NCBI GenBank assembly: GCA_030180135.1
Contig: CM058230.1
Location: 102,539,503-102,603,502 of the forward strand
DNA: 64,000 nucleotides
Source of the DNA: Orychophragmus violaceus
Taxonomy: Eukaryota; Streptophyta; Magnoliopsida; Brassicales; Brassicaceae
Direction: 5' to 3'
The translations under genes and the position numbers were made by a program. Below the pieces are notes generated by a model. It ran no database searches. It was not told the origin of the DNA and saw only the letters and a list, made by a program, of their open reading frames with translations. Of the stretch, positions 54,717 to 64,000 are shown one piece after another. How positions within the stretch are numbered: the first letter of the stretch is position 1; each line of letters begins with the position of its first letter.

Positions 54717-54874
54717 TCAGCTAGTGTCACTAGCTAACCAGCTAACCCAAGAGCTTAACACTCCGGCCAGCTGAGTTAAGCTGATGGCCAGCTGACCTAG
54801 CTGACCAGCTGGAGTGTTCAGCTCAGCTGAGCTGGCTCCTTTACGTCAACACTTGACTGAGCTCCTTCTAGCTG
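54717..54874. repeat. AGCT/CAGCTG-rich array in the Gypsy-2 U3
   Basis: Fourteen AGCT tetramers in about 158 bp, many as CAGCTG or CAGCTCAGCTGAGCTG palindromes. On the minus strand the array lies about 100-260 bp upstream of the TATA box. Confidence 0.85.
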
Positions 54875-55384
54875 AATCTCAAACCTTAAACGCCTATGGA
54901 ACACTTTGGTTTGTCTCTCCGGACTTCCCGTTCATGTTTCTGGTTCCATGGCCCGTCCCATTTTACTTAGGCCGGTTGGGGGATACTACAAGTCTCCCCC
55001 CCCCCCCCCCCCCTTGAAATGGATTCGTCCCCGAATCCGCGTCAAGGTTTTTATACCACTCTGGGTAGTCGGCCTTCATCCTACTCTCGGTTTCCCAAGT
55101 AATTTCCTTGATCCCATTGTGGATCCATTCCACTTTGAACATCTGCACCACCTTCTTTCGGGTTGCTTTTTCCATCCTATCTAGGATTCGGAGTGGCCGA
55201 ATTTCGATGGTCAAGTTTGGCCTAAGTTCTCTTGGAATCTCAGGTTCAACTATGTCTTGATCCCCTAAGCATTTCTGTGAGGCATGGAACACATTGTGAA
55301 ATGCGTCCATCTAACTTGGCAAATCCAACTTATAGGCGACCGCCCAACCTGTTCAATGATTCGGAACGGTCCCAAATATCTAGG

Positions 55385-56059
55385 TGATGGATTATTAGGT
55401 GTTTTTCAAGGTTCAATTCTCTGTTTCAACCTAACACAAATCCTTAAACAGATCTAGGTTCTTGATGAATGAATCATAAACCAAACCTGTGACATTACCT
55501 TTTGATTTGCACAGCGGGTTGACGGTAATGACAAGATCAGCTAGAACAGATGGATCACCTATTCCTCCTTGAGTATCCACACTCTTACAAGCACGGGACG
55601 GCTGCTAGACCAAAGAGCTGGAAGAATCAGAGAGAGAGATGAAGAGAGAGAGAGAGATGACGCCAAATTGAAAAAGTCGCTTGAGTGCTAATTTCCTTTA
55701 GGGCTTTCTAACTCTCTTATATCTCATTAATGGGCCCAAGTCATTAGACTAATGGCTCATTAATCTTTTGGGCCCAAAATACAAATCAGACAAAAGCCTG
55801 TATTTGTTTGGCCCAAAAATCTGATCCAATACAATAAATGCCATTGCATCTACCGTATTAATTCCATTTAACTTTCCCGTTAGCTATGGTGTGTGACCCT
55901 TTGGGATCATACAATACTGGTAATAAGTCTTAAACTTATAGATCAAGAGCGGACTCTAGCAAGCCATCATGATCACCCAGTATTTATGACTTATGTCTGA
56001 TCTCGACACTTATCATACTTTCTAGAGATAGTACGGTAGATTTCAGGACATTCCCAACA
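55385..56059 (-). repeat. 3' LTR of Copia-2 (675 bp)
   Basis: TGTTGGGAATG...AATCCATCA termini on the minus strand. Just outside it, about 41 bp spanning the polypurine tract and LTR start are tandemly repeated (56045-56128). Confidence 0.93.
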
Positions 56060-56929
56060 ATCTCCCACTTGTACTGGAATCCTACAAAGGACATTCCCAA
56101 CAATCTTCCGATTGTACTGGAATCCTACATTCCCTAATCCTTTTGTCTCAATATCTCGATCTGGCATAAGGCAAGATGCGTGTCATCCTTATATAGCCAG
56201 ACCATGTTTATCGGACCAGATTTGATACTGACAATGCAAACGACTTGGGCAAGTCCGTTTGGGAATGGCCATTCTCTTACCAGCTATCAAATCTCCGATT
56301 GGCCTAGAGATATTACCTCCGTTAAACGGCAGGGACAAATCCCATCTTGTTCCATCACTATGAACTACACAATTCATAATACACCCAACCAAGGTCCGTA
56401 TAGCTCCCAGTTACGAAACAGCGTTAGACAATGATCAAAGCGCATTACTCCATGTGCAGCCACATGCATGCGAACTCAGGTCTAAGGACTATACTCTATA
56501 GTCGTATATGAGAACTTCTTATGACACAGATATTAATATCTTGCAGAGTTTCTCATCAGCGGGCCATGTCCGGTCATATGCTCCCCTACATATACCTATG
56601 TGTCGACTTTGATGCCGCGCATCTATGACCCCTCGAAACTTGGTCATAAGTCTCAACACAATCTAGTCTCGACAGGTTGTTGGTGTTCCAATTTCAACAA
56701 CCTTCGACTATGGACACTATGATTTATGTCACTTCGTTAAATATGGGGTTTCAGGATCAAGTCTACTCATGTACTTCGATGACCCATATATAATGACATG
56801 AATTATTTTGGAACGATTATTTATATCACAGTTAAAATAATCCAGAAATCATTAGATTTCATAAACATAAAATATTATGTTTTCATGAACCATTCAAAAT
56901 AACTAAGTAAAGCCCTTTACAAACTCCCA

Positions 56930-59452
56930 CTGAATTTAAGACTACATCTTAATTTCACTCATCCTACAGCTACAGTCCGCGACTCGTGCTTAGGCATAAG
57001 GAGTGGCTTTGTTAATAGATTAGCAACGTTCTCATTCGATGAAACTTGCTTATCTACTTAACACCTCTGTCATTTATCTAGCGGAATAGGTTATACCTAT
57101 CCTCAAGGTGTTTGGACCTCTGATGTGCAGCTAGTCTCAACTACGCTGGGAATCACATCTAGTTCAGTGATGAACTCTTCTATCCAAACAACCTCTTTCG
57201 CTGCTTCTCAAGCTGCGAAATGTTCAGCTTAAGTCATGGAGTCAGCTACAGTGCCTTGCACCGCCAGATAGACACAAGATATAGCCGGACTGTGACCAGG
57301 AAGTATCTTTGTCTATTGGAAACTTGCTTTTCAGACTCTATCGACTTGTAGCACCTCACTTTCTCCGTAAATCAAGAACCTATCCTTAGTATTCCTCAAA
57401 TACTTTAGGATATTCTTTACGGCAATCCAGTGATTCTTTGCTGGATTTGACTGGTCTTTACTTGTCTTGCTTAACTTTAAAGCAACATCAAAACAAGTAC
57501 GTGTCATGGCATACATGATAGATCCAATTGCCGTCGCATATGGAATCCTATCCATGCATTTAAGCTCAGCAGATATCGCAGGACACTGTATCTTGCTTAA
57601 TGAATTGCCATGTGACATTGGCATAAAACCCTTCTTGGATTGCTGATTACGTGTAGGACTTTATCAATTCAAGAATTCTGACTTTGTCCTACCAGCTCTT
57701 TTGGATCTCTATCTTTAGATCCAAAATCCAAGAACTACGTGGCTTTACCCATGTCAATCATAAAACCAACTCCCAATCCAGTCCTTTACCGACTGCAGCA
57801 TTGGGACGTTATATTCGAGAATCAGTATGTCATCGACATACACTATGAGAAATGCAACATTGCTCCCACTTATCTTTTTAGTAAACGCACAGTTCCACTT
57901 CGTTCCTGTTCAAGTCAAAGCCTTGACCACTTTAACAGAACGAAGATTCCAACTCCGATATGTTTGCTTCCATCCATGAATGGATCGATGAAGCTAACTT
58001 ACACATAGTGTAATTTCCGGAGTCCGGGCTCACTTTCGCTTCTTTGAATTTCGCAGGTTCGTCGCTTTCAATGATCATCAGATCATGCGAACTTTCAATG
58101 ATCATCAGGTTCAACTAATGACGAGAAATCACTCTCGGATTAGTAACTGATTCATTCAGATCTGCGAATTTCAGGCTTTACAGGTGTAGATTCTACAGAA
58201 ATCTGTAAATCCATCCACTGCTCTCCCTCAACAGGTTGAGCAGCCTCCTGTAATTCTCGAATTTCTTCGAGTTATACTTTTACTCCCACTGTTCTTCTTG
58301 GAAAGTAACTTCCCTTCTTAGAAAACAGAATGGACGTAAAAGTAACAAGCCTTGGTTTCCCTAGGACAACCAGCGAAGTAGCACAACTACAAATACTCAG
58401 TAAAGACGAATTTGGATCGATTCCAATCCACATTTACGTGGTGTCTTTCAACTGATATTGGTGGAACTATTTCAGCGTAAACTTAGATATTTCTAGAGCG
58501 TTATTCTTAAAGAATATCATGGAAGATTTGTGTGACTCATCTTTTATCATTTCTAATAAGATCTGATTCATTCTCACAGAAACACCTCTAGGTTTTCAGG
58601 AGAAATGAGCTGTGAAACTACTTCACACTCATTCAGATGATCACACAATCAATGACTTAAGTATTCTCACTCGTGATCTAATCGAGAGTCTTAATACTTC
58701 TGTCATTCAGATTCTATACTACATTCTGGAACTCTTTCGACCATATCAAAGAATTCCGACCTGTGTTTCATCAAATGAACACAGTCACACTCACTGAAGT
58801 AATCAGTAGAGACAATGAAGTACAGGAAATTTTCTCTGGCATTACTGCTTATCGGACCACATACATGAGTATGTTCAATCTCCAATAAGCCTTTGGGCCT
58901 TTCTCTAGCTCGGCTAAGATGGGCCCTTTGTCTTTTGGTCTAGTAAGCAGAATTCAAGTCTCATAAGATATCCATTCAAATGAGCCCAAAAGTCCATAAC
59001 TATGGGGTTTCTGAATCTGACTTACTCTCTTTGACCAAAACATTTATGCCAAGAAAAATCAGGTTTAATTCATTAGATTTAAACCAATTGCAGTATTTAT
59101 GTTACATCTTAGGCACTCTTTGGTTTAATACATAAAACCCATTCCTTGAATAGGGTGCTACAATTAATTTTTCATTAATGTCAAAAGAACAAACTTGTCT
59201 TTTATCAAAATGAAAAACATTCAAATTCTTACAAGAAATTGAAAGACAACTCTGCTTAAAGCAGGTACATTGTAACAATTACTTAATAAAACCAAGCCTC
59301 AAAGGCATCATCAAGTGAAAACCCTATGGCTGAAGCAGCATCCTAAGCTCCTTCCAGACACGCAGTTCCACTTGCCCTTCCTTCAACGTTCTACTGTTGC
59401 TCAGGCTCTGCATATTATAACAAATATCAGTGCCACAACCAGTATCCAATAC
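56930..59452 (-). pseudogene. degenerate pol of Copia-2
   Basis: Fragments recognisable against Copia-1 appear in order on the minus strand: a canonical VLDTGCG protease motif right after the gag stop (about 59440), EHTHVCGP of integrase near 58870, and RIPYATAIGSIMYAMTRT with an NHWIAVKNILKYLR segment of the RT/RNase H region at 57331-57624. Between them are many stops, frameshifts and deletions. The pol region measures about 2.5 kb against about 3 kb in Copia-1. No enzyme could be made. Confidence 0.88.
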
Positions 59453-60343
59453 CTATAAGGTATAACTTGAAGTAATAACATGAATACCTGAGGAAGTAGT
59501 CTCATACATCAACTTTAACTCCTCATAATCTTCCATGAATTTAATGCAATCTCTCTTCCAATGACCAGTCTCTTTACAGTAGCAGCACTTACCAACGTAA
59601 GAGGTATCTGACTCGGGCTCAGAAGACACACGCTTGCCATGATTCAAAATCTGGACAACTTTGACTTCACCCTTGTCAGCATTAGGTTTAGTAAACCTAC
59701 CCTTCTCGTTCATGAGATTGTACAGGGTACTCTTCACGTTTGGCTCAACTGTCTTGAGCATGTCATGCAGTTCAGTCAACGTCTTCGTTAAGCCTTTCTT
59801 GATATAGTCCCTTACGAACTTATCATAGCTTGACGGCAGTGACTGCAGAATGATATCAGTTGCCAATTCTTGGCTAACTGAATAATCCAGTTTCCTCAGG
59901 TTATCAACGTAACCCATCATTTTACTGATATGAGGACTTACTGGATGATCATTTGGTAGCTTGCAGCTAGTGAGAGATTTAACCAACTGGTATCTCTCCA
60001 CTCTAACCTGCTCCTGAAATTTCAATTTCAGACTGCTGATCATCTCTATTGGCGACTCCATGTTCTCATATTGCTTCCGCAACTCTGAGTCCATGGTAGC
60101 CAATATCAGACCACGCACATCTACCGCATCATTATAATGCTTATTCCAAGCATTATATACTGCATGACTGGCTTTGGATCCGATCCTCTCGGGGAGAGCT
60201 TTCTCAAGGACATAGTCCTTTCTCTCATGCCTGAGAACTAGTCTCAGGTTCCGCGACCAAGTCAAAAAATTTGATCCGTTCAGTTTGTCCATCTCAAGGA
60301 CATACCGGATCGAGAAAGTGTTTTGATTGTTTGTGCTTGTCAT
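59453..60343 (-). CDS. Copia-2 Gag, 296 aa, free-standing
   Basis: The ATG at 60343 starts MTSTNNQNTFSIRYVLEMDK, parallel to Copia-1. The whole Gag domain and the CCHC knuckle CYCKETGHWKRDC (about residues 257-269) are intact. The frame ends with TAG at the codon where Copia-1 has the Trp just before its protease, so Gag is made alone instead of as Gag-Pol. An open Gag beside a dead pol suggests retained function or very recent copying from such a template. Confidence 0.9.
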   Translation of the reverse strand: MTSTNNQNTFSIRYVLEMDKLNGSNFLTWSRNLRLVLRHERKDYVLEKALPERIGSKASHAVYNAWNKHYNDAVDVRGLILATMDSELRKQYENMESPIEMISSLKLKFQEQVRVERYQLVKSLTSCKLPNDHPVSPHISKMMGYVDNLRKLDYSVSQELATDIILQSLPSSYDKFVRDYIKKGLTKTLTELHDMLKTVEPNVKSTLYNLMNEKGRFTKPNADKGEVKVVQILNHGKRVSSEPESDTSYVGKCCYCKETGHWKRDCIKFMEDYEELKLMYETTSSGIHVITSSYTL

Positions 60344-62063
60344 AGCTGAAATTTAGAGATAAATAGAGTTTTAGTTATTAAGTTCATAAAAGAGTAATCT
60401 TAACAACTTATAAGAAAACTCGCATCGTATTCAAAATTTCTTTGTTTAACCTCATATGAATACAATGATTCCGAGACCCATGTTTAGCTAAATCCAAAGT
60501 GGGCCACTGGCCGTCACCCAGAATTAGCTTTACTTGGTAAGCATACACACAGCTAGTTATAACCAATAACTCTCGGTTGTGAATTGGACCCGAGGCCCAA
60601 ATTCACCAGATGTCTCAAGGCCCGGGACTCCCGATGGCCCAGTCAAGGAAACCAATCTCTTACAGCCAAATAATCACTAAAATCTGGGACTCCCAATGAA
60701 ATTAGTGACTATATACTACTTTACTTACGCGAAAACAGACACCTCACACTGTAAGCCATATCTGTAATCAAATAAGCGTTAAGTAGCTGACAAGATTGGG
60801 CAAGACATCCAAGCTTGATATTGTTTTTGAGGATTTTTAAGTTTTATTTCCAAAAATAGAAGATTACTATTTTGGGAAACTTTCTTATTTTAGAAACTTT
60901 CTAAATTTAGTAACTTACTAAAAATAGAAATTTCTAATTTAATATTTTATAAATATTTTGGGTTGGGTCACAAATTATAGGCCCAATTCTTGGCCCAAGA
61001 CCATAGAATTCCAGCTGGCCCAATAATTTGACATAACCGATCCGGTTTATTAATTCTGGTCCAAGACCAAATTAACTATCAAAACCATCGGTTATTTACT
61101 AAACCAGACCAGCTCTAAATTATTTGGTCTAACCAAATCAAACTTAGACCAGCCTTCGGTTTAGGTTAAAATTCAATTTTTTTTTTTTTTTTTGAATTTA
61201 AATCCGGTTTAACCAGAAATAAAATTATTTCCAGCAAACCGCGATTTGGGTTAACCGCTTGAACCACCAATTAAATTGGATCGGTTCAGTTAAATCCAAA
61301 ACCGGGAAGAAACACCTAGTGTTTTAGCCAATTTGATTTAACTCGCGGTTTTAGGCTTTAAACACACAATTAACCGCCAATTAAATGGACCGGTTAAATC
61401 GGTGTGGTTTTGGGCAACGAACCGCGAAGCTCGGTTTAACCGATTGACTATTCGCGGGACGTAAAATTTTAATGGGCCAAACAATCAGATACATGATCGG
61501 GTCATGGACCCACGATCCAAGCCTAGGCCCATTAATCAATCGATGGCCCAACTCATTCAATAATTAAGCATAACATCATCGAAATTGCAACGAACATATC
61601 AAATTAATTATCAAATCACTAATGGACAAAATCACTTTTGTCTTCAAGTGATCTAATGAGTAATTAATGATGGCCACTGATGCAGCGTTTATCAAACGGA
61701 TCAATTATATAATGGATTCAGTTGCATCATTGAACTAAGCACACGCACGGCACATAAAAGCCACACGCATGTGGTTATCATCTTTTACACGTGATCGTTA
61801 CAGTTAGGTCAACAAGAGATTATTAAACAAAATCAACACATCAATGACCCACTATAGAATTAAAGCGATCGCAACATTATTCGATAATCAACAACAATGG
61901 CTCATTCTATTATCATTCGATTATGACAAAGAAACATTCGGCCAAAACCGATCAGGGTTCTTAATTAGTTTAATCATCAATCTTAACATAATTGATTCTC
62001 TAAACAATTAAACAGCCCTATGATCCAAATTACAAGAAACCTAAAACCTGGCTCTGATACCAC
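60344..62063 (-). other. 5' leader and primer-binding site of Copia-2
   Basis: 1.7 kb without an ORF. GGGAGTCC motifs and the GGCCCGGGACTCCCGATGG stretch match the Copia-1 leader. A run of about 19 T's lies near 61175. The primer-binding site complements the 3' end of initiator tRNA-Met. Confidence 0.8.
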
Positions 62064-62739
62064 TGATGGATTATTAGGTGTTTTTCAAGGTTCAATTCTC
62101 TGTTTCAACCTAACACAAATCCTTAAACAGATCTAGGTTCTTGATGAATGAATCATAAACCAAACCTGTGACATTACCTTTTGATTTGCACAGCGGGTTG
62201 ATGGTAATGACAAGATCAGCTAGAACAGATGGATCACCTATTCCTCCTTGAGTATCCACACTCTTACAAGCACGGGACGGCTGCTAGACCAAAGAGCTGG
62301 AAGAATCAAAGAGAGAGATGAAGAGAGAGAGAGAGATGACGCCAAATTGAAAAAGTCGCTTGAGTGCTAATTTCCTTTAGGGCTTTCTAACTCTCTTATA
62401 TCTCATTAATGGGCCCAAGTCATTAGACTAATGGCTCATTAATCTTTTGGGCCCAAAATACAAATCAGACAAAAGCCTGTATTTGTTTGGCCCAAAAATC
62501 TGATCCAATACAATAAATGCCATTGCATCTTACCGTATTAATTCCATTTAACTTTCCCGTTAGCTATGGTGTGTGACCCTTTGGGATCATACAATACTGG
62601 TAATAAGTCTTAAACTTATAGATCAAGAGCGGACTCTAGCAAGCCATCATGATCACCCAGTATTTATGACTTATGTCTGATCTCGACACTTATCATACTT
62701 TCTAGAGATAGTACGGTAGATTTCAGGACATTCCCAACA
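62064..62739 (-). repeat. 5' LTR of Copia-2 (676 bp)
   Basis: Ends AATCCATCA next to the primer-binding site; begins TGTTGGGAATG at 62739. Confidence 0.95.
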
Positions 62740-63830
62740 CTAGGATCAAGCTTTCCACGCTTGGAAACCTTGGCCCGACCCTTGAAAGTGATAATCTTCA
62801 AGTAGACTTGGTCGCCTACTTCGAACTCAAGGTCCTTCCTTCTCTTGTCTGCATAGCTCTTTTGACGGACTTGAGCTTCTTTCATCTTGGCCTTGAGGAA
62901 TCGGATTCGTTCCGTTGTTTCCTCTATTATGTCTGGTCCAACTATACTTGACTCTCCAACCTCAGTCCAGCATAGTGGAGTTCGACAAGGCCGCCCATAC
63001 AAAGCCTCAAAAGGCGATATTCCGATGCTTGTGTGATAACTGTTGTTATACGCAAACTCGGTCAAGGGTAGAAACTTCTCCCATGAGTCACCCCATTCAA
63101 GAACACACGCCCTTAGCATGTCTTCTAGGGTTTGTATGGTCCTTTCGGATTGACCGTCCGTCTGGGGATGGTAAGCCGTACTCATGTTCACTCTCGTTCC
63201 CAGGGCCTTCTGGAAGGCTTGCCAGAAATAAGAAGTAAACCGGCCGTCTCTGTCTGAAACTATACTTGATGGGATCCCATGAAGTCTCACGATCTCATCA
63301 ATGTAAGTCTCAACCAGTTTCCCCACTCCGTCCGTCTTCTTGATGGCCAAGAAGTGGGCGGATTTGGTGAGCCTATCTACCACAACCCAGATGGCATCTC
63401 GCCTGTTCCGGGTCGTAGGCAAACCCGTCACAAAGTCCATAGCTATGTTATCCCATTTCCATTCCGGAATGGGAAGACTTTGTAAGAATCCACTCGGGAC
63501 TTGGCGTTCAGCCTTGATAAGTTGACAGGTTGGACACTTGGCTGTCGGATTCCCTAGGATCCAGGGTCTAGGTGATTGAATCTAAGAACTGACCTCGTGG
63601 TTACCTGGATATTGGCAGCGGAATGAAGATCAGGTAATCGAGATCAAGAGCGCCTCAAATGCTGCGCCTCTACCGTAGTCCACACGCACACAAGCTGGAA
63701 TCCGCCGGGATGCTAGTACCGGGAATCGGATCTCCTGGGGTTTCAACGTGTTTCTAGAGGAAGAGGGTCTGTTTTTCTGTCAAGAAAAACTGTCTGCGAC
63801 AGCTCACCTTTAGGTCGTGTGTCCTAGCCC

Positions 63831-63842
63831 CTATATATAGGC
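63831..63842 (-). promoter_or_regulatory. TATA box of the right-edge LTR
   Basis: CCTATATATAGG is palindromic; orientation is taken from the LTR end at 63543. Confidence 0.5.
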
Positions 63843-63869
63843 CCATGGTTTACAAACCGTAACTTCAGT

Positions 63870-63966
63870 TTTGGTATCGACCTTGTGTCGATCGATGCAC
63901 TCAATGGTGTCGATCGACACACCTCTTGTATCGATCGACGCACCAATGGCATCGATCGACACACCT
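63870..63966. repeat. four TCGATCGA-cored tandem units upstream of the TATA box
   Basis: Units of about 23-26 bp, each with a TCGATCGAC/T core, lie 30-125 bp upstream of the TATA box on the minus strand. The core equals that in the Athila-like element at 46256-47880. Confidence 0.9.
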
Positions 63967-64000
63967 CTTAAAACATGAATTCAATGTGTATCCAATACAC

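Larger units (their letters stand above)
53000..54990 (-). repeat. 3' LTR of Gypsy-2 (left edge uncertain)
   Basis: On the minus strand it starts TGTAGTATCCCCC at 54990, right after a G-rich polypurine tract. A TATAAATA box lies at 54608-54615 and an AATAAAATG signal near 53250. Its end should be between about 52950 and 53250, but no partner LTR is available to prove it. It contains the AGCT array and the CpG-dense block listed separately. Confidence 0.65.
55385..62739 (-). mobile_element. Copia-2, copia element with near-identical LTRs, intact gag and decayed pol
   Basis: LTRs 55385-56059 and 62064-62739 differ by two substitutions and one single-base indel. The target duplication CTAGG is perfect (55380-55384, 62740-62744). 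The primer-binding site TGGTATCAGAGC follows the 5' LTR at 62052-62063. The internal order on the minus strand is leader (1.7 kb), gag ORF, degenerate pol, 3' region and polypurine tract. It belongs to the same family as Copia-1. The copy lies in the pol gene of Gypsy-2. Confidence 0.95.
54991..63542 (-). pseudogene. Gypsy-2 pol (integrase and C-terminal domain), split by Copia-2
   Basis: The right part (62740-63542) reads CPTCQLIK, MDFVTGLP, VSDRDGRF, ahead of PQTDGQSERT and GDQVYLK: an integrase with its HHCC end and all three DDE residues. The left part (54991-55384) continues with RYLGPFRIIEQVG and an FHNVFHASQ chromodomain-like end. The Copia-2 target duplication CTAGG lies exactly at the join. 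In the left part a 1-base shift after EQVG and a TAG before MDAFHNVF break the frame. An 18-base G run (54996-55013) forms the polypurine tract and overlaps the end of the frame. RT and gag are off-window or displaced by the LTR at 63543. Confidence 0.88.
63543..64000 (-). repeat. partial LTR of another retrotransposon (Copia-5?), continuing past the window
   Basis: The Gypsy-2 integrase frame stops at 63542 and unrelated sequence starts TGTCGGATTCCC (minus strand ...CCGACA). On the minus strand a CCTATATATAGG box (about 63831-63842) is followed by about 290 bp of leader-like sequence ending at 63543, the layout of an LTR 3' part. The TTCCGCTGC...CAGGTAA text near its end resembles the end of the Copia-1 LTR. 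The other end is outside, so class and length remain open. Confidence 0.65.

Overview
The window is plant nuclear DNA, most likely from a Brassicaceae species. It contains a broken copy of a galactosyltransferase gene that follows the exon and protein pattern I remember for Arabidopsis RFS1/SIP1 (AT1G55740). Its transposons (long-leader Ty1/copia, Athila-like LTRs, chromovirus-like Ty3/gypsy, L1-type LINEs, Helitrons with CTAG ends, CACTA) are typical of Brassicaceae heterochromatin. I see no intact host gene. The window reads as repeat-rich, probably centromere-proximal DNA built by nested insertion.

Layout. 1-6741: Copia-1 (+), its left end outside the window, inserted in ORF2 of LINE-1 (-), which runs 6742 to about 12190. 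12520-12890: a Mutator-like MITE with telomere-like repeats. 13365-16229: RFS1-like pseudogene (-). 16753-17668: a short Helitron (-). 18616-23942: full-length LINE-2 (+) with two intact ORFs and a perfect 18-bp target duplication. 25265-26030: 5'-truncated LINE-3 (+). 26132 to about 34696: a probable Helitron (-) carrying spliced fragments of several host genes (Sas10/THAL-like, V-ATPase subunit A-like, unknown exons). Inside it sits a 333-bp-LTR element (28345-32664, +) with three ORFs of unknown kind, and its 5' LTR is itself split by a solo Athila-like LTR. 34786-35802: a poly(A)-tailed retroposed sequence. 36423-40413: Copia-3 (-), with pol but no gag.

The right third is a stack of nested elements. 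Copia-4 (+) has its gag split by a CACTA element (41231-43828) and is then cut by the 5' LTR of Gypsy-1 (44458-52391). That LTR contains a very young Athila-like element (44946-50066). Gypsy-2 (-) runs from about 53000 to 63542. It is interrupted by Copia-2 (55385-62739), which has nearly identical LTRs, an open gag and a dead pol, and at 63543 by the LTR of one more element that continues past the window edge.

Target-site duplications, primer-binding sites and polypurine tracts allow most insertions to be ordered. Elements with their core ORFs open are LINE-2 and Copia-1 (the latter with an altered protease motif). Copia-2, Copia-3, the Athila-like element and the unknown-ORF element all look dependent on helper proteins.
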